Assembly: GCA_002448715.1 (NCBI GenBank)
Contig: DJZU01000057.1
Coordinates: 1-38,257 of the forward strand
Direction of reading: 5' to 3'
DNA length: 38,257 nucleotides
Origin: Candidatus Neomicrothrix sp. UBA6944
GTDB taxonomy: Bacteria; Actinomycetota; Acidimicrobiia; Acidimicrobiales; Poriferisodalaceae
The position numbers and the translations under genes were made by a program. Each line of letters starts with the position of its first letter. Positions within the stretch are counted from its first letter, which is position 1. Below, piece after piece: positions 25,299 through 33,800 of the stretch. The notes beneath the pieces were generated by a model. That model was not told where the DNA came from. It ran no database searches and saw only the letters and a list, made by a program, of their open reading frames with translations.

Positions 25299-26324
25299 TT
25301 ACTGACTCAAAGCTTCTAAAGCTGAGCCTGACAAAGTCTCAACTTGTTCTTTGAATGTCATGACATCAACGTCCTCTTGATTTCCCATGGCCCCTTGTAA
25401 GTAACGGTTCAGCACGCCTTCGACAATTGCAGCAAGTCGCCAATAGGAGAACGCCCGGTAATACCCCACTTCCGATACGTCTCGACCGGATGCGCGTTCG
25501 TACCATTCCAACAACTGACCTCGGGTAGCGAAGCCGCCCGCGAGGGTTGGTGCACTCGAACCGGCTGGAGTTTCATCTGGATCGACCCAATTATTCAACA
25601 AGTATCCAACGTCAGCTAAAGGGTCTCCAAGAGTGCATAATTCCCAATCAAGGACAGCGAGTATGCGCCCTGACCCGACCAGCATGTTTCCGAGTCTGTA
25701 GTCGCCGTGGACGATTGTGGATCCAATCTGGTGGGGCATTTGCCGTTCAAGTAAACGTTGAACCTCTTCCATCGTTTCTAGTTCTCGTGTTTTGGACTGT
25801 TCCCACTGTCGACTCCAACGCCTCAGTTGTCGGCTCAAATATTCTTCTCGCTTTGCCAGGTTGCCTAGACCAATGTCATCTGGTTCCACCGAGTGGAGCT
25901 CAGCTAAGACCTCAACGACTTCCCGACTCAAACTCATACGGTCTTTTTCTGAAAGCAAAACAGATTCGAGATCGCTGTGAAGCACAGTGCCATCGACATA
26001 TGCCATCACATAGAAAGGAGCGTCGTTGACCTCAACATCTTCACAAACACCGAGAGTCGCTGGCACTGGAACCGCAGTCTGGCCCACTGCACTAACGACA
26101 CGATGCTCGCGTTCCATGTCATGAGCAGTTGCTAAAACATGCCCCAGTGGTGGGCGTCGCAGGACATACACATTGTCGTTTTCATCTTCAACCTTGAAAG
26201 TTAGGTTGGAATGACCGCCGGCGATCAACTCGTAACGAAACGGAGGAACCGCGCCGGGTATGTGCGCAGCAAACCACGAAGAGACACCAGCCTCGTCAAT
26301 TCCTTCTATTGGTGAATCGCTCAT
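25299..26324 (-). CDS. ACAD10/11-like phosphotransferase (APH fold), probable hydroxyacyl-CoA kinase
   Basis: The protein has 341 residues from ATG 26324, which has GGGAAC upstream; the open frame reaches back to 26423 into the dehydrogenase gene. The signature of the ACAD10/ACAD11 kinase branch is present: GGHSNLTFKV, then VLRRPPLGHVLATAHDMERE. The catalytic loop is H206-G-D208-YRLGN213, and the metal site is D226-W-E. Known members (ACAD10/11, and the related bacterial Lva kinase) phosphorylate 4-hydroxyacyl-CoAs before elimination. That role here is inference, but it fits the downstream side of a 3-hydroxyacyl-CoA dehydrogenase gene. No acyl-CoA dehydrogenase partner is in the window. Confidence 0.9.
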   Translation of the reverse strand: MSDSPIEGIDEAGVSSWFAAHIPGAVPPFRYELIAGGHSNLTFKVEDENDNVYVLRRPPLGHVLATAHDMEREHRVVSAVGQTAVPVPATLGVCEDVEVNDAPFYVMAYVDGTVLHSDLESVLLSEKDRMSLSREVVEVLAELHSVEPDDIGLGNLAKREEYLSRQLRRWSRQWEQSKTRELETMEEVQRLLERQMPHQIGSTIVHGDYRLGNMLVGSGRILAVLDWELCTLGDPLADVGYLLNNWVDPDETPAGSSAPTLAGGFATRGQLLEWYERASGRDVSEVGYYRAFSYWRLAAIVEGVLNRYLQGAMGNQEDVDVMTFKEQVETLSGSALEALSQ

Positions 26325-26367
26325 TTCTTTTGTTCCCAACAACTCACACGCCGCAGCCGCGAGGGCG

Positions 26368-27225
26368 CTAGTTATACCTATAGAAACCTCGGCCGTTCTT
26401 TCGGCCAAGTAGTCCGGCATCACACATCCGACTTAGTAGCGGCGGGGGGGCGTACAACTGCTCTTTGAACTCTTCATACAGTGACTCTGCGACAGCCATG
26501 GTCGTGTCTAAACCAATGAGGTCACATAGCGCGAGTGGCCCCATCGGATGATTACATCCCAGAACCATTCCGGCGTCGATGTCTTCAGCGCTAGCGAAAC
26601 CTGATTCCATCATCCGGATCGCAGAAAGAATGTATGGAACAAGTAGCGCATTTACCACAAAGCCAGCTCTGTCCTGGCTGCTTACCACTCTCTTGCCGAG
26701 TTGATCGGAGGCGAACTCTTGACAAACGGCTGCTGTCTTATCGCCCGTCAATAGTGACGAGATAACTTCAACAAGCCCCATCACGGGAACTGGGTTGAAA
26801 AAATGGACGCCGATCACCTGCTGCGGGCGACTGGTAGCCATGGCGAGTTTCATGATGGGAATAGACGATGTATTGCTTGCAAGGATCGCCTCTGGGTCGT
26901 CGACAACATCGTTGAGGCGCCTAAAGACTTCAAGCTTTGCTTCTTCTTGTTCAATGACGGCTTCGACCACAAATTCGCGGTCTGCGAGGCTGGGAAGCTT
27001 GGCGGAAAATGAGATATTTCCCATTACTCGCTCTCGTTCGTCTTCGGTCATCTTCTCGGCCCGGACTGCACGATCAAGACTTTTCTCTATCCGTTGCATT
27101 CCGGCTTGCAGAGCACTGTCACTCGCCTCGACGATCTTTACATCACAGCCGCTACGAGCGGCGACTTCGGCAATGCCCGATCCCATCAGGCCACAGCCAA
27201 CAACCCCAAATCGTTCAATAGTCAC
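26368..27225 (-). CDS. 3-hydroxyacyl-CoA (3-hydroxybutyryl-CoA) dehydrogenase
   Basis: The protein has 285 residues from a GTG start, normal for the single-function enzyme (FadB2/Hbd type). The NAD(P)-binding Rossmann motif is GCGLMGSG (10-17). VVEAVIEQEEAKLEVF and ASNTSSIPI follow. The catalytic His141-Glu153 pair lies in HFFNPVPVMGLVEVI. The C-terminal helical domain ends with LLGRKNGRGFYRY, the family's closing motif. It oxidises (S)-3-hydroxyacyl-CoA to 3-oxoacyl-CoA or works in reverse. It is 42 bases after the B12-subunit gene and probably in the same transcript as the kinase that follows. Confidence 0.95.
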   Translation of the reverse strand: MTIERFGVVGCGLMGSGIAEVAARSGCDVKIVEASDSALQAGMQRIEKSLDRAVRAEKMTEDERERVMGNISFSAKLPSLADREFVVEAVIEQEEAKLEVFRRLNDVVDDPEAILASNTSSIPIMKLAMATSRPQQVIGVHFFNPVPVMGLVEVISSLLTGDKTAAVCQEFASDQLGKRVVSSQDRAGFVVNALLVPYILSAIRMMESGFASAEDIDAGMVLGCNHPMGPLALCDLIGLDTTMAVAESLYEEFKEQLYAPPPLLSRMCDAGLLGRKNGRGFYRYN

Positions 27226-27267
27226 GCCTACGAGGCTACAAGAGGCCCGAGGGGTTATGTCAGGAGG

Positions 27268-27666
27268 TCAGTTAACCCGGGCATCCTCTATTGCTCCGCG
27301 AACCGCCTCTACTACTTCTTCAGCTGTAGCTCCTGGTGTAAGGACGCGCGCGACGCCAACGTCATACATCGATTGGAAGTCTGTTTCCGGGACTATGCCG
27401 CCAAGTATCACTGGTATTTGAGCTCCAGCCTCAGCAAGGGCCTGGGTAACCATGGGAAGAAGTGCTTCGTGGGCTCCCGACAGCATTGAAACTCCTATCG
27501 CTGAGACATCTTCGTCAATCGCTGCCGCAACCACTGTTTCGGGAGTTTGGAATAGCCCGGTATAGACCACTTCATATCCGGCGTCGCGAAGGATCCGCGC
27601 GACGATTTTCACTCCCCTGTCATGACCATCAAGTCCCAACTTGGTGACAAGCACACGTTCTGCCAT
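27268..27666 (-). CDS. Stand-alone cobalamin-binding subunit of an acyl-CoA mutase (methylmalonyl-CoA mutase C-terminal-like)
   Basis: The protein has 132 residues. The base-off B12 motif D-x-H-x-x-G is present as D13-G-H15-D-R-G18, with His15 as the lower cobalt ligand, plus SMLSGAH and LGGIVPETD for the nucleotide tail. The N-terminus RVLVTKLGLDGHDRG is typical of mcm, icm, hcm or meaB-linked small subunits. It needs a separate large substrate-binding subunit, and none is in the window. Candidates are isobutyryl-CoA or 2-hydroxyisobutyryl-CoA mutase, or a split methylmalonyl-CoA mutase. It is the first gene of the minus-strand acyl-CoA series; ATG 27666 has AGGG about 9 bases upstream. Confidence 0.92.
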   Translation of the reverse strand: MAERVLVTKLGLDGHDRGVKIVARILRDAGYEVVYTGLFQTPETVVAAAIDEDVSAIGVSMLSGAHEALLPMVTQALAEAGAQIPVILGGIVPETDFQSMYDVGVARVLTPGATAEEVVEAVRGAIEDARVN

Positions 27667-27680
27667 ATGTGCTGACCCTA

Positions 27681-27701
27681 GCTGCCCGAACTTCCGGGAG
27701 C
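27681..27701 (-). promoter_or_regulatory. Leader hairpin upstream of the B12-subunit gene
   Basis: Seven pairs with one bulge (GCT-g-CCCG / CGGG-AGC) and a six-base loop lie 14 bases upstream of ATG 27666 on the minus strand. It may influence translation of the B12-subunit gene. I do not see the conserved core of a cobalamin riboswitch, so a B12 sensor is not supported. Confidence 0.25.
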
Positions 27702-27831
27702 GAGTTCACTAGATACTCCAGTCACAAGCCAGACCTTCGTTTGTCCATCAGCGACAAAACTGGCATGAGAATTATTCAAGAAAGTGTCTTGAGTGCGGCC
27801 GGGTCTTCAGATTGGCCCATAGGGTGCACTC

Positions 27832-28575
27832 ATGATCACAACCACCGGCACATCCATCGCGACACGGGCTGTCGAGGCATCAAAGGTTTACGGTTCTGGC
27901 GAGACCGTTGTTCGTGCACTCGATGAGTTGTCTATCGAACTTGCCTCTGGCGAATTCACGGCGATTATGGGTCCTTCTGGTTCAGGCAAGTCAACTTTGA
28001 TGCACTGCCTGGCAGGTCTTGACAATTTGAGCTCCGGAAAGGTCTACATCGGAGACACTGACATCAGCGAGCTTTCCGAGCGTGCCCTTACCCTCCTGCG
28101 TCGTGATCGGATTGGCTTTGTTTTCCAAGCTTTCAATCTGGTTCCGACACTATCCGCGCAAGAAAACATCACTCTTCCGCGGCAACTTGGGGCGTCAGCA
28201 CCGCCCGAATCGTGGGTGCAGAAAGTGGTCGAGGCAGTGGGGCTCAGTGACCGTCTACAGCATCGACCAAACGAACTGTCGGGTGGTCAACAACAACGAG
28301 TTGCAGTAGCGCGAGCTCTGGCCGGACAACCGGAAATCATTTTTGCTGACGAACCAACGGGAAACCTTGACAGCAAAACCGGCGGCGAAATTCTCCAGTT
28401 CATGCAAGAGGCTGTGCGTGACCTAGACCAAACCATTGTCATGGTGACACACGACCCTTTAGCTGCAGCTCATGCCGACCGTGTCGTGTTCTTAGCGGAT
28501 GGAAGAATCGTCCAAGAACTCACAACGCCTTCAGCTGATTTGATCCTCGACACTATGAAGCAGCTAGGCGACTGA
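27832..28575 (+). CDS. ABC transporter ATP-binding protein, MacB/LolD/FtsE-like
   Basis: The protein has 247 residues. AGGGTG sits 6 bases before the ATG. Walker A is MGPSGSGKST, the Q-loop is FVFQAFNLVPTLSAQEN, the signature is LSGGQQQRVAVARAL, Walker B is IIFADEPTGNLDS, and the switch His is in MVTHDPLAA. These are the features of the MacB/LolD group, whose ATPases drive mechanotransmission through FtsX-fold permeases rather than simple translocation. It is directly followed by its permease (one base between stop and start), so the two form a complex in the membrane. In actinobacteria such pairs often handle lipids, lipoproteins or peptides; the substrate is unknown. Confidence 0.96.
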   Translation: MITTTGTSIATRAVEASKVYGSGETVVRALDELSIELASGEFTAIMGPSGSGKSTLMHCLAGLDNLSSGKVYIGDTDISELSERALTLLRRDRIGFVFQAFNLVPTLSAQENITLPRQLGASAPPESWVQKVVEAVGLSDRLQHRPNELSGGQQQRVAVARALAGQPEIIFADEPTGNLDSKTGGEILQFMQEAVRDLDQTIVMVTHDPLAAAHADRVVFLADGRIVQELTTPSADLILDTMKQLGD

Positions 28576-28576
28576 G

Positions 28577-31138
28577 GTGTTCAAATTAACTCTCAAATCG
28601 TTACTGGCGAGAAAGATACGCCTCGCCCTAACGACATTCGCTGTGATTTTGGGAGTCTCGTTCGTATCTGGCTCGTTCATTCTCGCCGACAGCCTCCGTT
28701 CTGTCTTCAACAAGATCGCTATTGAGATCGCAGGGCCCGACTGGCTTCAAGTTCGAGGCGTCGAAACAATTGAAGATGATCCTTTCAGTCGACCAACTGT
28801 TACACAATCTGTAGTCGACCAAATCAGATCTGTTGAAGGCGTATATGGCGCTGAAGGCGTAATTCAGGGATTTCCAAGAATTTCAGTTGGCGACGAATTG
28901 GTAAAGCCTTTAGGAGGAGCGCCCACCCTCGCGTTTAATTTCGAACAGGAAACAGCTGAGTTAAGCGGATTCGAGACTCTCGAAGGGTCAGCTCCTGGCA
29001 GTAGCGAAGCCATGGTTGATATCGACACGGCGACCAAGTACGACATCTCAGTCGGCGACACCATCACTATTCGATCACTGCAACCGGCAGAAGATTTTCA
29101 GGTCAGCGGCATCACAAGATGGGGCCAAGACAACGGGGGAGGTGCAGTTTTCGTTTTAGTTAACACCGCCACCGCTCAACGACTCTTCAATTATCCCGAC
29201 TCGTATATAGCTGTGACGGTCGCCGCTATGCCCGGAGTCGATGAGAGCGAGCTAGCAGACAAGTTGACTCAAGAGCTGCCAAATGGTTTTGAGGCGGTCA
29301 CAAGTGACGTTGTCGCAGGAGAATTCAGCGATCAATTCGACACATTCATAACTATCTTTCAGAACGCGCTCCTAGTCTTCGCGGCCGTCGCCCTCATCGT
29401 CAGTGCATTCATAATCAACAACACCTTTGCAATCGTTCTAGGCCAACGCGTTCGAGAATTAGGCCTACTTCGCGCGGTGGGGGCTACTGGCCGTCAAATC
29501 CGCTCCTCGGTATTGATCGAAGCTCTACTGATCGGTGTGATCGCTTCGCTAATCGGCGTGTTCGCCGGCCTCGGTATCACTTGGGTTATCAAAGCACTAA
29601 TAAATCAAGCCGGTGGTGGATCCGGTCTACCTGATGGGCCGTTGGTCATCGCTGCACGTACGTGGATCGCTGCAGCAATAGTAGGAGTAGGCATAACCCT
29701 ATTAGCTGCTATCTCGCCTGCCAGAAAGGCGTCGAGAATCCCGCCTATCGCTGCCTTGCGTGATGATTTGGCGCTGTGGTCTGGTGGTGGTCGACGCCGC
29801 ACGATAATCGGGTTGCTATTGGGAGCCGGTGGCGTCGTTGCAACGGTCTTAGGAATCACAACCGATAGTGGAGCTGGACGACAACTAGGGCTCTTGGCCG
29901 CCGGGGCACTACTGCTATTTGTATCTATTTCTCTTCTCAGCACCCTGGTTGCTAAGCCTGCAGCAAAGGGATTGGGTTGGCCAATAACCCGCTTAGCTCG
30001 TGCGTCGGGAAACTTAGCTACACAAAACGCGAGCCGAAACCCGCGCAGAACTGCATCCACTGCCTCGGCCTTGATGGTCGGTCTGGCTCTCGTTGCCATG
30101 GTTCTGGTAGTCGGCACCAGCTTCAAAAAGACATTTTCTTCAATACTGGATTCGTCCTTAGGGGCGGACTTCTTCATTGACACAGATGGACGCAGTTCAT
30201 GGGGTTTCAGCCCACAACTTGTAGACGAAATGAAACAGATTGACGGAGTAGCGATAGCCGTCGGCTTCCGGGGAGGGCCTGGTACTGCTCAAATGAGCGT
30301 TGAGGGCGCATCGAAAGACGTCATCGGCACACAAGAAGAAGGTCTAGGTCGTGTAATAGATATCTCGCTCATTGAAGGTACCTATTCGGGCTTATCCAAT
30401 AACGGGGTTCTGGTGCACAAAGATCCCGCTGAAGATCTCAGTTTGGCTGTCGGCAACACGGTGTCAGTGACATTCCCAGTTAGCGGTCCCAAAGATCTTC
30501 GGGTTGTTGGAATCTTTGACGATGGGTCGACACTAGGTAACTGGGTCATCGACATGAGCACCTACGAAGATGGTTTCGATCCAGCTCGACAGTCAGACCT
30601 TTTCGCTGCAATCCAACTAGAGGAAGGCTCCAAAGTTCAAGACGTCCGACCACAACTTGACGCGGTTGCTAACAACTACCCAGAAGCAATCCTTCAGGAT
30701 AGAACTGAATACCAAGAGACGATTGAAGGTCGAATCGACGCCCTGTTAGTGACTGTAAACGCTCTAGTTGGATTTGCGGTGATTATCGCCGTATTGGGAA
30801 TAGTCAACACTTTGATGTTGTCAGTTTTCGAACGAACTAGAGAAATCGGTTTATTGAGAGCAGTGGGTATGACCCGACGACAAACTCGGCGGATGATCAG
30901 ATGGGAAGCCGTCATCATCGCTGTCTTCGGTGGGGTCTTGGGAATTCTTGTCGGAACCCTGCTGGGCTTTATCGCAGTTCAGGCAATGCCGGAGTCGTTC
31001 ATCACCGATTTCGGCATCCCAGTTGGTAATTTCGTTGTGATTCTCATTATGTGCATTGTTGTTGGTGTCCTCGCCGCGATTCTTCCCGCTCGCCGGGCGG
31101 CACGACTAAACGTCCTCGACGCGATCGCGCATTCCTAA
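28577..31138 (+). CDS. FtsX-like ABC permease with two FtsX domains
   Basis: The protein has 853 residues from a GTG start. One transmembrane helix lies near the N-terminus (residues 16-36), followed by an extracellular MacB-like region. The first FtsX unit (about 260-390) ends with a LLRAVGATGRQIRSS helix-turn and SPARKASRIPP. A second extracellular region and the C-terminal FtsX unit follow (VGFAVIIAVLGIVNTLMLSV, EIGLLRAVGMTRRQTRR, ILPARRAARLNVLDA). Thus two half-transporters are fused in one chain, the usual actinobacterial form. Paired with the ATPase at 27832, it would move a lipid or peptide or act on the cell envelope. Its stop overlaps the next start (TAATG). Confidence 0.95.
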   Translation: MFKLTLKSLLARKIRLALTTFAVILGVSFVSGSFILADSLRSVFNKIAIEIAGPDWLQVRGVETIEDDPFSRPTVTQSVVDQIRSVEGVYGAEGVIQGFPRISVGDELVKPLGGAPTLAFNFEQETAELSGFETLEGSAPGSSEAMVDIDTATKYDISVGDTITIRSLQPAEDFQVSGITRWGQDNGGGAVFVLVNTATAQRLFNYPDSYIAVTVAAMPGVDESELADKLTQELPNGFEAVTSDVVAGEFSDQFDTFITIFQNALLVFAAVALIVSAFIINNTFAIVLGQRVRELGLLRAVGATGRQIRSSVLIEALLIGVIASLIGVFAGLGITWVIKALINQAGGGSGLPDGPLVIAARTWIAAAIVGVGITLLAAISPARKASRIPPIAALRDDLALWSGGGRRRTIIGLLLGAGGVVATVLGITTDSGAGRQLGLLAAGALLLFVSISLLSTLVAKPAAKGLGWPITRLARASGNLATQNASRNPRRTASTASALMVGLALVAMVLVVGTSFKKTFSSILDSSLGADFFIDTDGRSSWGFSPQLVDEMKQIDGVAIAVGFRGGPGTAQMSVEGASKDVIGTQEEGLGRVIDISLIEGTYSGLSNNGVLVHKDPAEDLSLAVGNTVSVTFPVSGPKDLRVVGIFDDGSTLGNWVIDMSTYEDGFDPARQSDLFAAIQLEEGSKVQDVRPQLDAVANNYPEAILQDRTEYQETIEGRIDALLVTVNALVGFAVIIAVLGIVNTLMLSVFERTREIGLLRAVGMTRRQTRRMIRWEAVIIAVFGGVLGILVGTLLGFIAVQAMPESFITDFGIPVGNFVVILIMCIVVGVLAAILPARRAARLNVLDAIAHS

Positions 31139-31533
31139 TGTCTTTAGACCCTCAAAATCTCTCCGAAGAAGTGCAATCTTTTCTGAGTGAAAGACATCTT
31201 GCTTCGTTGACACTTTTACGACCTGACGGTAGCCCTCACGTTACGGCCGTTGGCTTCACTTGGGACCGACAGAGTCAATTGGTCCGAGTGATTACATGGG
31301 CAGGCTCAATGAAAAGTAAAATCTTGGCGCAGACCGGTCCTAGCCAGGCAGTTGTTTGTCAAATCGACGGAGGCCGTTGGCTAAGTCTTGAAGGAACAGC
31401 AGTTGTGACCAGCGACCCCAAACGCTGCCTAGAGGGAACAGAGCGGTACGCGCTGCGTTATCGGGTGCCGCAGGAACGACCTGATCGAACCGTAATTGAA
31501 ATCGCGGTCGAACAAATTCTCGGCTACGCCTAG
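31138..31533 (+). CDS. PPOX-class F420-dependent (pyridoxamine-oxidase-fold) reductase
   Basis: The protein has 131 residues. The start ATG 31138 overlaps the permease stop by one base (TAATG); the open frame begins earlier, at 31051. The split beta-barrel is seen in FLSERHLASLTLLRPDGSPHVTAVGFTWD, VITWAGSMKSKILAQTG and WLSLEGTAVVTSDPKRC. It ends with the family-typical RTVIEIAVEQILGY. This resembles mycobacterial F420 family proteins such as Rv2074-like reductases. It would bind F420 or flavin and reduce a small substrate. The coupling with the ABC pair is interesting, but its meaning is unknown. It is convergent with HelD. Confidence 0.87.
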   Translation: MSLDPQNLSEEVQSFLSERHLASLTLLRPDGSPHVTAVGFTWDRQSQLVRVITWAGSMKSKILAQTGPSQAVVCQIDGGRWLSLEGTAVVTSDPKRCLEGTERYALRYRVPQERPDRTVIEIAVEQILGYA

Positions 31534-31597
31534 AAGCGGTTTGCGACCCAGTGCTTACGCGCATCGCAGGATCATCTCGCCAATTGAGTTGCAAAGA

Positions 31598-33703
31598 TCA
31601 ATCCTGCAGCACTTCTGGTAGCGAACGCGCATGCACCACGGCTAAACGCTTCGTTGAGCGAGTTAGTGCGACGAACAGGGCCCGAAGGCCTTGCGGCTCT
31701 TCGTCCAGAATGGTTGCGGGTTCAATAACGACAGTGCCATCGAGTTCTAAACCTTTGACCAGTTGAACAGGCACCAGCGCTATCTTGGGGTGCAGTGGTC
31801 CACTGACGTTGCGAGAAGCCGTGGTCGCTCGCCCATAGTCAATAGATCTAGCTTCTAAAGCTGCGTCAACCAGATCAATAATGCTCTCTGGTGCGACAAT
31901 TGCAACCGAACCCCCTCCAAGCGCTTCTGACTCCTCTTCAACTATCTGTACCGATCTTTCGACGAGTTGTTCGACAGAAGCATGGTCTCCACCGTCGACT
32001 TCGATAATGCGGGGAGGGCTGCCCACAGATCTAACCGCCTTTGGCGTCGCGAGGTCCGGGGCGGCGAGCGCGAGCACTTTATTCGCCAACTCAAGATTAG
32101 GAGCGGGAATGCGGTAACTCAGTGTGAGTTCTCGAACTCGCGGTTCGTTGCTGCCATAAGGCAAGTGGGTCAATATTTCTTCCCAATTGGCTGCGGCACC
32201 GGGGGCCGTTGCTTGAGCTATGTCGCCCACCAAGGTCATTGATCCATTTAATGAACGTCGCGCGATCATTCTCAGCGCCATGGGCGTGTGATCTTGGGTT
32301 TCGTCGATGACTATGTGACCAAAGGTTCGAACCTCGGGGTCTCGCGGTTTTCGTTGTCGGTCTAATCGGGGACCAAGACCCGCATAGGCCTCGTCGAGCA
32401 GGGGTACGTCTGCATCGCTCCAGCGGTAGTCAGATGCCGAATCCCCTCGGGGGCGGAACAGGGTCGACCACTCTTCTTCAATGAGCAGGCCAGTTGAAGC
32501 CGACGCTAGGAGGGCTTTAGAACCGAACAGGTCTCTGAGTAGCTGCGCCGGTGTAAGAACAGGCCACATTCGTTCAAGAGCTTCGGAGATTCTGGGGTCG
32601 CGGCGCAGGCGATATTGGACGTTTTCGGGATCGGGCTCGGAGTGATGTGATCGGGCTAGCGCAGCAAAAAATTCGTTTTCTACATAACTACGCGCCGCGT
32701 TGTGTCGTCTGTATCGACGTCTAGCCTCACGAATGATTCGTCGACTTTCTCCAACAGTGATTCGTAACCGTACGAGCCCAAAGCCAATGGAAAGGTCTTC
32801 TCTGAGTGGTCGTTCTCGGTCTCTAATCGCGTTGGCAATTAGAACAACCATGTCGTTGTTTCCCTTGACGGCGGCGGACTGTGAACGGTCGGGCAGAGTT
32901 ACGCGAACCTCATCAAACAAATCGGCTAATAGGTCAGCGAGCACTGTCAAATACACCCCGGCTTCGCCGAGGCTTGGGAGAACTTGTTCGATGTATCGCA
33001 AGAAAAGTCGGTTTGGGCCTACGACGAGAACACCTTGCCCCTCGAGGGGAAAGCGGTGGGTGTAGAGCAGATAAGCGGCCCGGTGCAGTGCGACGACTGT
33101 CTTGCCTGTACCCGGCCCGCCTTGAACGATCAGCATGCCTTTGAGAGAGTCGCGAATGATCTCATCTTGTTCGCCTTGAATGGTGGCGACGATGTCTCTT
33201 AGCTGCCCATCGCGGTTTTGATCAAGCGCCGCGAGCAACGCTCCGTGTCCTTGGAACCCTTCGTCTAGTTGGTCAAGGTCGAACAGTTCATCCTCGATAT
33301 CGAGAAGTTCTCTTCCTCGACTGACAAAGTGACGGCGACGAATCAGTCCCATCGGCTCACGCCCGGTAGCTCTGTAAAAAGGTTCAGCTATGGGAGCTCT
33401 CCAGTCAACCACCACTGGTTCTTGACGTTCATCGGCGACAGCGAGTCGGCCTATGTGGAAGCGGTCGTCGCTATCTAGATCTATTCGTCCAAAGATGAGT
33501 GACGCGGAACCCAGCTGTAGTTGTCCCAACCTATTTTGAACGCTCCCTTCAATCACATCTCTTTCGTATCGAGCCTGTGTTGTTCCACCCCGGCCAACTT
33601 CTACCATTCCTCGAAGTTTGCGCGCACGATCTCGTGCTCGGTCGAGGAGTAGATGTGCACGGTCAATGTGTGCTTGTTCAGCTGCGATTTCGGGATGTGT
33701 CAC
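31598..33703 (-). CDS. HelD-type UvrD-like ATPase (RNA polymerase recycling factor)
   Basis: The protein has 701 residues from a GTG start. An N-terminal alpha-helical coiled coil (about 5-35, rich in Arg/Leu/Ala) is of the kind that enters the RNAP secondary channel in HelD. The segments VVVDWRAPIAEPFYRATGREP and FVSRGRELLDIEDELFD are typical of HelD. The helicase core has Walker A GGPGTGKT (195-202), motif II IDETQDHTPMALRM, motif III-like MTLVGDIAQA, a motif IV-like YRIPAPNLELA and a C-terminal FVALTRSTKRLAVVH. HelD uses ATP to free stalled RNA polymerase; actinobacterial HelR relatives can lower rifamycin sensitivity. It is divergent from hemE (97 bases). Confidence 0.93.
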   Translation of the reverse strand: MTHPEIAAEQAHIDRAHLLLDRARDRARKLRGMVEVGRGGTTQARYERDVIEGSVQNRLGQLQLGSASLIFGRIDLDSDDRFHIGRLAVADERQEPVVVDWRAPIAEPFYRATGREPMGLIRRRHFVSRGRELLDIEDELFDLDQLDEGFQGHGALLAALDQNRDGQLRDIVATIQGEQDEIIRDSLKGMLIVQGGPGTGKTVVALHRAAYLLYTHRFPLEGQGVLVVGPNRLFLRYIEQVLPSLGEAGVYLTVLADLLADLFDEVRVTLPDRSQSAAVKGNNDMVVLIANAIRDRERPLREDLSIGFGLVRLRITVGESRRIIREARRRYRRHNAARSYVENEFFAALARSHHSEPDPENVQYRLRRDPRISEALERMWPVLTPAQLLRDLFGSKALLASASTGLLIEEEWSTLFRPRGDSASDYRWSDADVPLLDEAYAGLGPRLDRQRKPRDPEVRTFGHIVIDETQDHTPMALRMIARRSLNGSMTLVGDIAQATAPGAAANWEEILTHLPYGSNEPRVRELTLSYRIPAPNLELANKVLALAAPDLATPKAVRSVGSPPRIIEVDGGDHASVEQLVERSVQIVEEESEALGGGSVAIVAPESIIDLVDAALEARSIDYGRATTASRNVSGPLHPKIALVPVQLVKGLELDGTVVIEPATILDEEPQGLRALFVALTRSTKRLAVVHARSLPEVLQD

Positions 33704-33800
33704 TCGTAAATCACCGGTTTAGAGAACAGACCAGCATACCGTTATCAGGCGGTTTATTTCAGATCGACCAGGGTTTCCAGCCGGTAGCGTCAAAGTTGAA

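Noticed and set aside
27667..27831. Possible cobalamin riboswitch before the B12-subunit gene
   Set aside because: The conserved B12-box and core were not seen; only a simple hairpin is present.
31051..31137. Earlier in-frame start for the PPOX-fold gene
   Set aside because: The extension overlaps the permease by 88 bases and has no PPOX homology; the TAATG start at 31138 fits the family.
33704..33800. Rifamycin-associated element before the helD-like gene
   Set aside because: The long G/C inverted repeat expected for that element is not present in this gap.
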